Source of the DNA: Mesorhizobium sp.
Lineage (GTDB): Bacteria; Pseudomonadota; Alphaproteobacteria; Rhizobiales; Rhizobiaceae
DNA: 64,000 bases
Assembly: GCF_023954305.1 (NCBI RefSeq)
Contig: NZ_JAMLIG010000004.1
Span: 124,001 to 188,000 of the forward strand
Reading direction: 5' to 3'
Shown: piece after piece, positions 33,245 through 42,162 of the stretch
How positions within the stretch are numbered: position 1 is the stretch's first letter
Layout: every line of letters starts with the position of its first letter
Program-made: the position numbers and the translations under genes
The notes under the pieces: model-generated
Database searches by the model: none
Told to the model about the DNA's origin: nothing
The model's input: the letters and a program-made list of their open reading frames with translations, nothing else

Positions 33245-34165
33245 TCAACGAGCCATGGTGGAACCGGCCGGTAGGGCCGTCTTCGATGCCGGGACGATGT
33301 CCGGCTTCTTGTCATCTGCCGCTTTCGCGGCCGCGTTGGTGACGGTGAATTTCTTGCTGGAGCGCTCGCCCCGCTGCACGAACTGGCCCCAGACGAAGCC
33401 GCGCTTGCCGTTGACGACGATCTCGCACCACGATTGGCATTCGACGAGTTGAACCTGGGTGCGCGCCGGGACCGTACCGATCACTTTCGCACCCTTTTTG
33501 GGACGGCTGCGGATGTTGGCGTCATCGAGCATCAACGCGGTGCCTGCGACGGCCTTGCCGGAACTCTCGACCTTGACCGGTTCGCTCTCGGGTTTAGCAG
33601 GCGCTGGCGCGATGGCGGCCGTCTTCTCCTCGGCGGCATTGGCCTCCTCGATGCGATCGAAGGGAATCTGCACCACCTTCCGCATCGGGCCGAAGGCGCT
33701 TTCCGGTTTCGCCAGGTCGCCGATATCCTCGACATCCTCGATGCCGCGCGCGGCAAGGGCGTCACGGGCGAAGCGGGGATCTCCGGGGCTGAGCGCGGCG
33801 ATCTCTTCCGGCGCCTCGTCGGCGGGGGCCGGCGCCGAAAGCGTCGACATTGCAGCGCTGGCCTGCGACACGGCCGGCGTGGCGGCAATGAGATCGCTGA
33901 AGACGGGTTCTTGGGACACCGCCTCTTCGGACGCTTTCGCCGCCTGCGGCTCGCCGGCGGTGGCCGACAGGATGATTTCCTGCTCCGGGACCGGATTTGG
34001 CAGATCGCTTGCCAGAAGCGACATTGCCAGCACGGCGGCACCCGCCGAACCGACACCTACGGCGATAAGGGCGGCCCCCATCGCGAAATATCCCTGACCC
34101 ACGCCTTCCGGAAGGGTGTCCCCGTCCGTGTTGCCCCCGTAGACAACGTCCCTGGTCACTCTCAC
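33245..34165 (-). CDS. Membrane-anchored SH3b-domain protein
   Basis: 306 residues from a GTG at 34165 with AGGAG 10 bases upstream. One helix (about 28-52) is followed by a low-complexity Ala/Pro/Glu linker (55-210). A bacterial SH3 domain follows (about 212-275: ANIRSRPKKGAKVIGTVPARTQVQLVEC, GKRGFVWGQFVQ). SH3b domains of this type bind peptidoglycan stem peptides, so a periplasmic cell-wall role is likely. Two cysteines (ECQSWCE) may pair. The function is otherwise unknown; transcribed alone. Confidence 0.8.
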   Translation of the reverse strand: MRVTRDVVYGGNTDGDTLPEGVGQGYFAMGAALIAVGVGSAGAAVLAMSLLASDLPNPVPEQEIILSATAGEPQAAKASEEAVSQEPVFSDLIAATPAVSQASAAMSTLSAPAPADEAPEEIAALSPGDPRFARDALAARGIEDVEDIGDLAKPESAFGPMRKVVQIPFDRIEEANAAEEKTAAIAPAPAKPESEPVKVESSGKAVAGTALMLDDANIRSRPKKGAKVIGTVPARTQVQLVECQSWCEIVVNGKRGFVWGQFVQRGERSSKKFTVTNAAAKAADDKKPDIVPASKTALPAGSTMAR

Positions 34166-34419
34166 GTCGTTGGGCTCCTACGTTCGGCCTAGCGCTCGGC
34201 CGTGTAGACTGACGCCCCCGTCACCCACTCATGCCGGAATGCGGCCTCGATGCGCCAGCGGGCGATGAATCTCGCCTCTTGAGGAGATCTTTTCGGAGAA
34301 GAATGTGGCCGAGATTTGATCATATTGGCAAAAGTTACTATGCCCGGCGGCATCGCGAGGCTCACGCGCGAAGCCCGCGGCGGGCACGAGCGGCGCACCT
34401 CTCGTCGCGGCTGGGGCGA

Positions 34420-34608
34420 TCAGTCCTTGTCCTTGCGCTCAGGAAGCCCCTTCCGCTTCGTCTCGGCAAATTCCTCGAGCTGCTTTTCGGACATGGAGTC
34501 CGCCATCTGACGTGAAGCGCCTTTGAGCTTCGACTTCGGCGTCTCGCCGCGTTTGGCGGACAGCGCAGCGCCCGCCGCTTTCTGCTGGGCTTTGGATTTG
34601 GCCGGCAT
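34420..34608 (-). CDS. DUF3008 family small protein
   Basis: 62 residues beginning MPAKSKAQQKAAGAALSAKR, the hallmark of DUF3008 proteins, followed by LKGASRQMADSMSEKQLEEFA. It is highly charged, Lys/Ala-rich and has no membrane segment. Homologues occur widely in alphaproteobacteria; I know of no assigned function. The ribosome site is GAGGAGCAACGGTC before the ATG at 34608. It is probably not part of the murI transcript, because a hairpin lies between them. Confidence 0.85.
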   Translation of the reverse strand: MPAKSKAQQKAAGAALSAKRGETPKSKLKGASRQMADSMSEKQLEEFAETKRKGLPERKDKD

Positions 34609-34647
34609 GACCGTTGCTCCTCGTTGCTCACAGCGGCAACGAAATGG

Positions 34648-34672
34648 GACCGGCGACGGTTCCGCGCCGGTC
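34648..34672 (-). terminator. Possible weak terminator after murI
   Basis: On the minus strand GACCGGCG (overlapping the murI stop) pairs with CGCCGGTC across 9 bases, followed by CCATTTCGTT. The tail is poor in T, so termination may be partial. Confidence 0.4.
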
Positions 34673-35465
34673 AGACCACTTTGAGCCCGAAGCCTTGCAT
34701 CAGCCGCCGGGCGGCGAAATCGGGCCGGCCCGAGGTGAAGATCGCGATATCCTCGCCCTGAGGGTCCGCATCGCCGCGTTTCGGCGGCAGGAGCGAGAGC
34801 GCGCGGCGGGCGATGGCCTCGGCCGGGTCGATCCAGTCGACGGGCCAGGGTGCCGTCTTGCGCATGCGGTTGACGAGAAACGGATAATGCGTGCAGGCGA
34901 GCACGACGATGTCGGTGCGCCTCCCGTCTTTCTCGATGAAGCACGGCGCGATTTCCGCGCGCACAGCCTCCTCGTCGACAAAGCCTTCGCGCATGTAGGT
35001 TTCGGCGAGCCCCGCCAGCCGGTCGCTCCCGACCAGGCGGACATGACACTTCGTTCCCCACTGTGCAATCAGGTCCCGCGTGTACTGGCGCTTCACTGTG
35101 CCCGGCGTTGCCAAGACCGAGACAAGACCCGAGCGCGTTCGCTCGGCCGCGGGCTTGATCGCCGGAACGGTGCCGACGAACGGGATCGACGGAAAGGCGT
35201 CGCGAAGCGCCTGGAGTACGATCGTGGAGGCCGTATTGCAGGCGATCACGATGAGCGCCGGCGCGTGCTCGTCGATGAGCCCGCCGAACAGCCCGACGAT
35301 CCGCTCGGCAAGCGCCTTCTCTTCCCACGCCCCGTAGGGAAAGGCTGCGTCGTCGGCGACGTAGACGAAGCGCCGGTCCGGCATCAGCACCCGCGCTTCG
35401 CGCAAGACGGTCAAGCCGCCTATGCCGGAATCGAATACCAGCACCGGCTTGTCAGTCGTCTCCAT
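34671..35465 (-). CDS. murI: Glutamate racemase
   Basis: 264 residues. The two catalytic cysteines are in IACNTAS (about residue 74) and LACTHYPFL (about 186). The N-terminal FDSGIGGLTVL is the aspartate/glutamate racemase signature. It supplies D-glutamate for peptidoglycan in the cytoplasm. Its start lies 14 bases inside the end of trmJ, so the two are translationally coupled. Confidence 0.96.
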   Translation of the reverse strand: METTDKPVLVFDSGIGGLTVLREARVLMPDRRFVYVADDAAFPYGAWEEKALAERIVGLFGGLIDEHAPALIVIACNTASTIVLQALRDAFPSIPFVGTVPAIKPAAERTRSGLVSVLATPGTVKRQYTRDLIAQWGTKCHVRLVGSDRLAGLAETYMREGFVDEEAVRAEIAPCFIEKDGRRTDIVVLACTHYPFLVNRMRKTAPWPVDWIDPAEAIARRALSLLPPKRGDADPQGEDIAIFTSGRPDFAARRLMQGFGLKVV

Positions 35466-36294
35466 TGCCGTCCTCGGGGATCCGGCCAGCCAGGTCGGCC
35501 TGCCTCTTGCGCTCGGGATAGCCGCTGCCGCGCGGCTCCTTCGGCGAAAAATAGTCGAGCGACGCGAGCACGCCGCGCAGGACTTTCACCTCGGGCTCCG
35601 TGAAGCCCGGCCGCGTGAACACCGCCCGCACATTGTCGAGCATTTTCGGCTTCTTTTCCGCCGGCCGGAAATAGCCGCGCGCCTCGAGCGCCTGTTCGAG
35701 ATGGTCAAGGAACCCATGGATGTGACGTTTGTCCGCGGGTGTCAGATCGGGGCCAGCGAAAGCCGTGTCGGTCTCGCGTTCGAGTCCCGATTTCATCCAT
35801 TCATAGGACATCAGCAGCACCGCCTGGGCGATGTTGAGCGAGGAAAACTCGGCATTGACCGGAAAGGTGACGATCTCGTCCGCGAGGCCGATCTCCTCGT
35901 TGAACAGTCCGAACCGCTCGCGTCCGAACAAGAGGCCGGTCTTCAGGCCGGACCGGCTGCGTGCCCTGAGCCCCCTGCCCGCCTCGACCGGGCCGACCAC
36001 CGGTTTGAAATTGTCGCGGGGCCGCGCCGTCGTCGCGCCGACATAAGCGAGATCGGCGACCGCCTCCTGAAGCGACCCGAACACAGTCGCGGCATCGATC
36101 ACATGGTCGGCGCGGCTTGCGGTGGCGCGCGCGCTCTCGTTCGGCCAGCCGTCGCGCGGCTTCACCAGGCGCAATTCGGTCAGGCCGAAATTGGCCATGG
36201 CGCGCGCCACCATGCCGATGTTCTCGCCGAGTTGCGGCTCGACGAGGATGATTGCCGGGGGCATCTCGCGCGGGCGGGAGAGGTCGTCTGTCAT
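35452..36294 (-). CDS. trmJ: TrmJ-like tRNA/rRNA 2'-O-methyltransferase (SpoU family)
   Basis: 280 residues from ATG 36294. SpoU/TrmH motifs: IILVEPQLGENIGMVARAMANFG (motif 1), LLFGRERFGL (motif 2) and SLNIAQAVLLMSYEW (motif 3), giving the knotted SAM-binding domain. A helical C-terminal extension (about 185-280) is typical of TrmJ, which methylates position 32 of tRNA. The exact target is inferred. murI overlaps its end. Confidence 0.88.
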   Translation of the reverse strand: MTDDLSRPREMPPAIILVEPQLGENIGMVARAMANFGLTELRLVKPRDGWPNESARATASRADHVIDAATVFGSLQEAVADLAYVGATTARPRDNFKPVVGPVEAGRGLRARSRSGLKTGLLFGRERFGLFNEEIGLADEIVTFPVNAEFSSLNIAQAVLLMSYEWMKSGLERETDTAFAGPDLTPADKRHIHGFLDHLEQALEARGYFRPAEKKPKMLDNVRAVFTRPGFTEPEVKVLRGVLASLDYFSPKEPRGSGYPERKRQADLAGRIPEDGNGDD

Positions 36295-36484
36295 GGGCGC
36301 GTGTCTGGCATGAAATACTAACGAAAGAAACATCGAGCTAGGGACCTGTGTCATATGCAACGCTCGACGGCTTTTCCTTTCGATTCGCGGGGATGTGTTC
36401 AATCGGAGAAGTTTCCGTTGCGTAACCTCGGTGCAAAGTATAGAGAATCCGAGTGCCGCGAAGGGCGTTTTTCGGGAACCGCGA

Positions 36485-37462
36485 ATGAAGACGAGACTGT
36501 CGACGATCGTAGCGGCGGCCGCGTCGGCGGTCGCCGTGTGCATCGGATTGGCGGGCGCGGCATCCGCCCAGGCGACGAGAACCTGGGTGTCGGGCGTCGG
36601 CGACGATGCCAATCCTTGCAGCCGCACGGCACCGTGCAAGACCTTCGCCGGTGCGATCTCGAAGACAGCCGCCGGCGGCGAAATCAACTGCATGGATCCG
36701 GGCGCGTTCGGGGGCGTCGCCATCACGAAATCGATCACGATCTCCTGCGAGGACGTCCAGGCGGGGATTCTCAACAGCGGGATCCATGGGATCGTGGTCA
36801 ACGCCGCCCTGACGGATGTCGTCGTGTTGCGCGGGCTGGACATCGACAGCGCGCCAAACAGCACCGGCACCAACGGAATCCGCTTCTTCGCGGCCGCCGC
36901 CCTGCACATCGAAGACTGCGTGATCCGCGACAGCGGCGCGGCCGCGCCAAGCGGGAACGGCATCCTCTTCGCGCCGTCGAGCGGCTCACCCGAAATGTTC
37001 ATCAGCAATTCCTTCATCACGGGCAACGGCTCGGCCACCAACGGGACCGGCGTCCATGTCGAGCCTTCCGGTAGCGCGTCGGCGAAGGTATCGATCGAGG
37101 ATACGGTGATCGCCAACAATTCGATCGGCGTGCGCGCCGTGTCGAACAATACGACCGGAACGGTGGAGATCACGATCGCCGGCAGCGAACTCACCGGCGG
37201 GACGTTCCACGGCCTCGTCGTTCAGGCCGACACTGGCTCCACCAGGGTCACGGTGAAATCGTCCCGTATCGTGAACAATGCGAACCAGGGCATACGTGCG
37301 ATCGGCGCGAATGGAATCGTGCGCGTCGGTTCGTCGGTCATTTCGGGAAACCTTACGGGGCTCAACGCTTTGAGCGGCGCCAATATCCGTTCCTATGGCA
37401 ACAACCAGCTTAACGGCAACGGTACCGACGGGGCCTTCACGGGACCTGTCGCCCTTCAGTAG
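36485..37462 (+). CDS. Secreted right-handed beta-helix protein, copy 1
   Basis: 325 residues from ATG 36485. Signal peptide cleavage falls after AASAQA (about residue 30). The mature protein starts with a Cys-rich cap (NPCSRTAPCKTFAGAISKTA, EINC, ISCED). It continues as short Asn/Thr/Gly-rich beta strands with repeating VxIxxxxIxNNxxGI rungs, characteristic of parallel beta-helices of the pectate-lyase fold. No catalytic residues are obvious. It is tandemly duplicated in the next gene. The family is common in Bradyrhizobium/Mesorhizobium relatives with unknown function; a surface adhesin or polysaccharide binder is conceivable. Confidence 0.82.
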   Translation: MKTRLSTIVAAAASAVAVCIGLAGAASAQATRTWVSGVGDDANPCSRTAPCKTFAGAISKTAAGGEINCMDPGAFGGVAITKSITISCEDVQAGILNSGIHGIVVNAALTDVVVLRGLDIDSAPNSTGTNGIRFFAAAALHIEDCVIRDSGAAAPSGNGILFAPSSGSPEMFISNSFITGNGSATNGTGVHVEPSGSASAKVSIEDTVIANNSIGVRAVSNNTTGTVEITIAGSELTGGTFHGLVVQADTGSTRVTVKSSRIVNNANQGIRAIGANGIVRVGSSVISGNLTGLNALSGANIRSYGNNQLNGNGTDGAFTGPVALQ

Positions 37463-37527
37463 ACGAGCGAAGCCCCTCCAGGCGCAGGACAAGAGAAGTT
37501 GAAATTCTTCCAGAGAAGGAAATGGTC

Positions 37528-38499
37528 ATGAGAGTGACAGCGATACTGACGGCGGCGGCGATCACAGCCGTCGCATTGATTGGATTTGCCAGCGGCGCAT
37601 CGGCTCAGGCGACCCGCACCTGGGTGTCCGGCGTCGGCGACGACGCCAACCCCTGCAGCCGCACGGCACCGTGCAAGACATTCGCGGGAGCGATCTCCAA
37701 GACGGCGGCCGGAGGCGAGATCAACTGCATCGATCCGGGCGGCTTCGGAGCCGTTACGATCACCAAGTCGATGACGATCGCCTGCGAAGACGTCGAAGCT
37801 GGAATTCTGAATGCGGGCACAAACGGCGTGATCGTGAATGCCGCGGCGACGGACATTGTCGTTTTGCGCGGCCTTGATTTCGACAGCGGGCCGGGGTCAC
37901 CCGGGTTGAACGGTGTTCGCTTCCTGGCGGGCGCTGCGCTTCACATCGAAGACTGCGTGATCCGCGACAACGGTGCGGCCACGCCGAACGGCAACGGCGT
38001 TCTGTTCACCCCGTCGAACGGCACGTCCGAGCTGTTCATCAGCAATTCGCAGATCACGGGCAACGGCACGGCAACCACAGGGACGGGTGTCCATGTCGCA
38101 CCGACCGGCGCTGCGAACGCGAAAGTGTCGATCGACAATACCGTGATCGCGAATAACTCGATCGGCGTACGCGGGGTGTCGAACGGCACGACCGGGACGG
38201 TCGACATCAGCATCGCCAACAGCGAACTGAGCGGCGGCACCTTCCATGGGGTCGTCCTGCAGGGCGACACCGGGACGACCAAAGTCATGGTCAACTCGAC
38301 CCGTATCGTCAACAACGCCAATCAGGGGATAAGGGCGATCGGGGCGAATTCAACCGTGCGCGTCGGCTCATCGGTCATTTCGGGTAATCTGACAGGTCTC
38401 AATGCTGTGAGCGGTGCAAGCATCCTGTCCTATCTGAACAACCAGCTCAACGGCAACGGTACCGACGGCGCCTTCACCGGCGCGGTTGCGCTGCAGTAG
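37528..38499 (+). CDS. Secreted right-handed beta-helix protein, copy 2
   Basis: 323 residues from ATG 37528, whose GGAA ribosome site is 8 bases upstream (ATG 37522 is too close to it). The organisation is identical to copy 1, and identity is very high through the cysteine cap and the C-terminal NQLNGNGTDGAFTG stretch; all cap cysteines are retained. Divergence is greater in the signal peptide and scattered helix turns. The two genes are 65 bases apart and clearly arose by tandem duplication. A terminator follows this copy only, so they are probably one transcript. Confidence 0.82.
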   Translation: MRVTAILTAAAITAVALIGFASGASAQATRTWVSGVGDDANPCSRTAPCKTFAGAISKTAAGGEINCIDPGGFGAVTITKSMTIACEDVEAGILNAGTNGVIVNAAATDIVVLRGLDFDSGPGSPGLNGVRFLAGAALHIEDCVIRDNGAATPNGNGVLFTPSNGTSELFISNSQITGNGTATTGTGVHVAPTGAANAKVSIDNTVIANNSIGVRGVSNGTTGTVDISIANSELSGGTFHGVVLQGDTGTTKVMVNSTRIVNNANQGIRAIGANSTVRVGSSVISGNLTGLNAVSGASILSYLNNQLNGNGTDGAFTGAVALQ

Positions 38500-38515
38500 T
38501 CATCGACATTTCGAC

Positions 38516-38551
38516 GGAAACGGCCAGGTTATCCCCGGCCGTTTCCGTTTT
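38516..38551 (+). terminator. Rho-independent terminator after the beta-helix pair
   Basis: GGAAACGGCC (38516-38525) pairs with GGCCGTTTCC (38537-38546), then GTTTTG. It overlaps the 3' end of the converging hydrolase gene and may serve both strands. Confidence 0.8.
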
Positions 38552-39443
38552 GACCTACGAAATAGCGGATTGCCGCTGCCACCTCATGCGGCTTCTCGTG
38601 CAGGATCCAGTGGCTGGCGCCGGCGACATGCTCGATCGACAGATCCGGCGCGAAACGGTCTAGCCCCTCCAGGCAGGACGGACGCAGCGCCGTGTCGGCT
38701 TCTCCCCAGACCACCAGATGCGGCATCCGCACCGACATCGTCTCCGGCGGCAACGTGTCGAGTACGGTGCTCCGCGGCGCCTCGCCGGGTTCCGGAACAT
38801 CGATGGGCGAGGCACGATACCAGTTGAGCATTGCGGTCATCGCGCCCGGCCGGCTCCAGGCATCGAGATAGGCGGCCCGCACGTCTGCGACCAGCCAGTC
38901 CGCGGGCGAAAATCCGTCGATCATTCGAAACGTCCGGCGAAACCCATCCTCGGCCAAACGCCGGTCCGTCGCCGGTTCGCGCAGTTTGTTGATGTACTGG
39001 CTCGCGAGCCGCTGCGCCGGATCGGTGTGGATCGCCTTCTGGAAGCACCAGGGATGCACGCCGTTGGCGATGATCAGGCAGGTGAGCCTTTGCGGATGGG
39101 CGAAGGCGTAGGCATAGGCAACCGAGGCGCCCCAGTCGTGGCCGGCGAGCGCGAACGGCCGGCCAGGCGACAGGTGGTCGGCCAGCGCGGCGAGATCCGC
39201 CACCATGAGCCTAGCGCGATAGGCCTCGACGTGGTCAGGCTTTGACGACAGATTGTATCCGCGCTGATCCGGCGCGACGACGAAGTAATCGCGCGACAGA
39301 TCCTCCATCACGTCGCGCCACGCCGCCCAGAATTCGGGAAAGCCGTGCAGCAGCACAATGAGCGGATTGCTCCTCTCGCCCGCCACCGCCACGTTCAGCG
39401 TCACCGCCCCGGTATCGAACACCATGAACTCCGGCTGAAACAC
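38529..39443 (-). CDS. Alpha/beta hydrolase, epoxide-hydrolase-like
   Basis: 304 residues. The oxyanion region is HGFPEFWAAWR, the nucleophile elbow is GHDWGASVAY (Asp nucleophile, as in soluble epoxide hydrolases and haloalkane dehalogenases), and the catalytic His is in GASHWILHEKP. A cap domain spans about 135-220 with tyrosines that could polarise an epoxide. DQRGYNLSSKP is the usual second motif. Substrate unknown. It is transcribed toward the beta-helix genes. Confidence 0.88.
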   Translation of the reverse strand: MFQPEFMVFDTGAVTLNVAVAGERSNPLIVLLHGFPEFWAAWRDVMEDLSRDYFVVAPDQRGYNLSSKPDHVEAYRARLMVADLAALADHLSPGRPFALAGHDWGASVAYAYAFAHPQRLTCLIIANGVHPWCFQKAIHTDPAQRLASQYINKLREPATDRRLAEDGFRRTFRMIDGFSPADWLVADVRAAYLDAWSRPGAMTAMLNWYRASPIDVPEPGEAPRSTVLDTLPPETMSVRMPHLVVWGEADTALRPSCLEGLDRFAPDLSIEHVAGASHWILHEKPHEVAAAIRYFVGQNGNGRG

Positions 39444-39609
39444 GCTTCTCTCCCTCCATTCCCGTCATGTCGGAGAATCATTCGCGCCTGCGTGCACTTG
39501 CGCCCTTTGCATCGTTTGCGCGGGGCGGAGGGCTTTGCTATAGCGGCCCCATCTCCAATCCAAGGCTCGGCGGAACCGGGGTTCCGACTTTCTCAAAGAG
39601 GCGCATTCA

Positions 39610-40821
39610 ATGGCGAAGATCAAGGTGGCCAACCCTGTCGTCGAGCTCGACGGCGACGAGATGACCCGCATCATCTGGCAGTTCATCAAGGACAAGCTGA
39701 TCCACCCGTATCTCGACATCGATCTGCACTATTACGACCTCGGCATCGAACATCGCGACGCCACCAATGACCAGGTGACCATCGATTCGGCGAACGCGAT
39801 CAAGAAATACGGCGTCGGCGTGAAATGCGCGACCATCACCCCCGACGAGGCCCGCGTCGAGGAGTTCAAGCTGAAGAAGATGTGGAAGAGCCCCAACGGC
39901 ACGATCCGCAATATCCTCGGCGGCGTCATTTTCCGCGAGCCGATCATCTGCAAGAACGTGCCGCGGCTCGTTCCCGGCTGGACCAAGCCGATCGTGGTCG
40001 GCCGCCACGCCTACGGCGACCAGTATCGCGCCACCGATTTCCGCTTCCCCGGCAAGGGCAAGCTGACGATGAAGTTCGTCGGCGAGGACGGCCAGGTGAT
40101 CGAGCACGAAGTGTTCGACGCGCCGTCGGCCGGTGTCGCGATGGGCATGTACAATCTCGACGAATCGATCGCCGACTTCGCCCGCGCCTCGCTGAACTAC
40201 GGCCTGCAGCGCGGCTACCCGGTCTACCTGTCGACCAAGAACACCATCCTCAAGGCCTATGACGGGCGCTTCAAGGACATTTTCCAGGAGATCTACGATC
40301 AGGAATTCGCGGCCGAATACAAGGCGCGCAAGCTCTGGTACGAGCACCGTCTGATCGACGATATGGTCGCCTCCTCGCTGAAGTGGTCGGGCGGCTACAT
40401 CTGGGCCTGCAAGAACTATGACGGCGACGTCCAGTCGGACACGGTGGCGCAGGGCTTCGGCTCGCTCGGCCTGATGACGTCGGTGCTCTTGACCCCGGAC
40501 GGCAAGACCGTCGAGGCCGAAGCCGCGCACGGCACCGTCACCCGCCACTACCGCCAGCACCAGAAGGGCGAGGAAACCTCGACCAACTCGATCGCCTCGA
40601 TCTTCGCCTGGACGCGCGGCCTCGCGCACCGAGCCAAGCTCGACGACAATGCGGCGCTGGCCAAGTTCGCCGACACGCTGGAGAAGGTCTGCGTGCAGAC
40701 GGTCGAGAGCGGCTTCATGACCAAGGACCTGGCGCTGCTGATCGGCCCGGATCAGCCCTGGCTGTCGACCTCCGGCTTCCTCGACAAGATCGACGAGAAC
40801 CTGCAGAAGGCGATGGCCTGA
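39610..40821 (+). CDS. icd: NADP-dependent isocitrate dehydrogenase, eukaryotic-like homodimer type
   Basis: 403 residues starting MAKIKVANPVVELDGDEMTR. Substrate-binding arginines lie in the TPDEARVEEFKLKKMWKSPN, RNILGG and GRHAYGDQYRATD segments. Metal-binding Asp residues are in LIDDMVA and NYDGDVQSD, and the NADP pocket is at EAAHGTVTRHYR. The length and motifs match the type II (cytosolic/mitochondrial-like) ICDH common in rhizobia rather than E. coli Icd. It is a TCA-cycle enzyme and NADPH source. It ends at a strong terminator. Confidence 0.97.
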   Translation: MAKIKVANPVVELDGDEMTRIIWQFIKDKLIHPYLDIDLHYYDLGIEHRDATNDQVTIDSANAIKKYGVGVKCATITPDEARVEEFKLKKMWKSPNGTIRNILGGVIFREPIICKNVPRLVPGWTKPIVVGRHAYGDQYRATDFRFPGKGKLTMKFVGEDGQVIEHEVFDAPSAGVAMGMYNLDESIADFARASLNYGLQRGYPVYLSTKNTILKAYDGRFKDIFQEIYDQEFAAEYKARKLWYEHRLIDDMVASSLKWSGGYIWACKNYDGDVQSDTVAQGFGSLGLMTSVLLTPDGKTVEAEAAHGTVTRHYRQHQKGEETSTNSIASIFAWTRGLAHRAKLDDNAALAKFADTLEKVCVQTVESGFMTKDLALLIGPDQPWLSTSGFLDKIDENLQKAMA

Positions 40822-40838
40822 GGCATGCCGAGCCTGAC

Positions 40839-40870
40839 GAAAAAGCCCCGGAGCGATCCGGGGCTTTTTC
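40839..40870 (+). terminator. Bidirectional terminator between icd and the thiolase gene
   Basis: AAAAAGCCCCGG (40840-40851) and CCGGGGCTTTTT (40858-40869) form a 12-bp stem around AGCGAT. It has T-runs in both directions and lies between converging genes. Confidence 0.92.
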
Positions 40871-40891
40871 GTTGCGGGCGGCGAGCCGCGA

Positions 40892-42073
40892 TCAGTTGCC
40901 GTAGAGCGTCACCACGCAGGCGCCGCCGAGGCCGAGATTGTGCTGCAGCGCCAGCCGCGCCCCGTCGACCTGCCGCGCTCCCGCCGAGCCGCGCAACTGC
41001 TGCACCAGTTCGGTGCATTGCGCGAGACCGGTCGCGCCGAGCGGATGCCCCTTCGACAGAAGTCCGCCCGAAGGGTTCGTAACGACATCCCCGCCATAGG
41101 TGTTTCGCCCGTCGACGACGAAGGGCTCCGCTTCGCCCTCGGCGCACAGGCCGAGCGCCTCGTAGGTGATCAGTTCGTTCTGGACGAAGCAGTCGTGCAG
41201 TTCGACAATGTCAATGTCGGACGGCCCGATGCCGGCCGTCTCATAGACCGACCGCGCCGCGGCAGTCGACATATCGTAGCCGACCACCTTGCGCATGTCG
41301 CGGTCCGCGAAGGTCGACGGCGTGTCGGTGGTCATCGTCTGCGCGCGGATGCGGATCGGCTGGCCTATGCCCTTGCGCCGCGCGAACTCCTCTGTACAGA
41401 CGATCGCCGCCGCGGCGCCGCATGTCGGCGGGCAGGCCATCAGCCGCGTCATCACGCCGTCCCAGATGACCTGCGAGCCAAGCACCTCCTCTTCCGACAC
41501 CTCCTTGCGGAACAGCGCCAGCGGGTTGTTCACCGCATGCCGCGACGCCTTGGCGCGGATCTTTGCGAAGGTCGAGAGCTTGGTGCCGTATTGCCGCATG
41601 TGGGCGAGGCCCGCGCCGCCGAAGAAGCGCAGCGCCAGCGGCACCTCGCCATGGCCTACGATCGCATTCGTCTCGCGGTTGAACTCGTCGAAAGGACTCG
41701 GCCTGTCCGTGAAGACGTCGCCCAGCGCGCCGGGCCGCATCTGCTCGAAGCCGACGGCGAGCGCGCAGTCGACGATGCCGTGCTCGACCGCCTGGCGGGC
41801 CAGATAAAGTGCCGTCGACCCGGTCGAGCAATTGTTGTTGACGTTGACGATCGGCACGCCGCTCATGCCGACTGCATAGAGCACGCGCTGGCCCGAACAG
41901 CTGTCGCCGTAGACGTAGCCGGCATAGGCCTGGCCGATGTCGCGCCAGTCGAGAGAGGCGTCCGCGAGCGCAGCCCGCACCGCGGCCGGCCCCATCACCG
42001 AATAGTCCGGACCGGCGCCCGGCTTCGAGAACGGCACCATGCCGACGCCGGCGACCACGACCTGTCCTGCCAC
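40892..42073 (-). CDS. Thiolase-family protein (SCP-x/lipid-transfer type)
   Basis: 393 residues. The nucleophilic Cys lies in NNNCSTGSTALYLA; the C-terminal half has NPSGGLLSKGHPLGATG with the catalytic His, and HNLGLGGACVVTLYG. The motif ELHDCF replaces the canonical thiolase NEAF, marking the SCP2/lipid-transfer-protein branch that acts on branched or steroid acyl-CoAs. Whether it cleaves or forms carbon bonds is unknown. It stands alone, downstream of alaS on the same strand. Confidence 0.88.
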   Translation of the reverse strand: MAGQVVVAGVGMVPFSKPGAGPDYSVMGPAAVRAALADASLDWRDIGQAYAGYVYGDSCSGQRVLYAVGMSGVPIVNVNNNCSTGSTALYLARQAVEHGIVDCALAVGFEQMRPGALGDVFTDRPSPFDEFNRETNAIVGHGEVPLALRFFGGAGLAHMRQYGTKLSTFAKIRAKASRHAVNNPLALFRKEVSEEEVLGSQVIWDGVMTRLMACPPTCGAAAAIVCTEEFARRKGIGQPIRIRAQTMTTDTPSTFADRDMRKVVGYDMSTAAARSVYETAGIGPSDIDIVELHDCFVQNELITYEALGLCAEGEAEPFVVDGRNTYGGDVVTNPSGGLLSKGHPLGATGLAQCTELVQQLRGSAGARQVDGARLALQHNLGLGGACVVTLYGN

Positions 42074-42162
42074 GGATCTCCTCCCGATCTTAGCTCTTCA
42101 GGCGAAAGACTGGCACGGATCGGCGCCGCCGGCGAGAGCCCGACGTGGACAGCGGCTGTTCG

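Noticed and set aside
34189..34398. A 69-codon minus-strand frame between the SH3b gene and the DUF3008 gene.
   Set aside because: No ribosome site and arginine/serine-rich composition typical of random high-GC frames.
35452..37194. A 580-codon minus-strand open frame running through trmJ and across the first beta-helix gene.
   Set aside because: Only the part from ATG 36294 matches a family (SpoU/TrmJ). The upstream portion is antisense to a signal-peptide-bearing beta-helix gene with better codon and family evidence.
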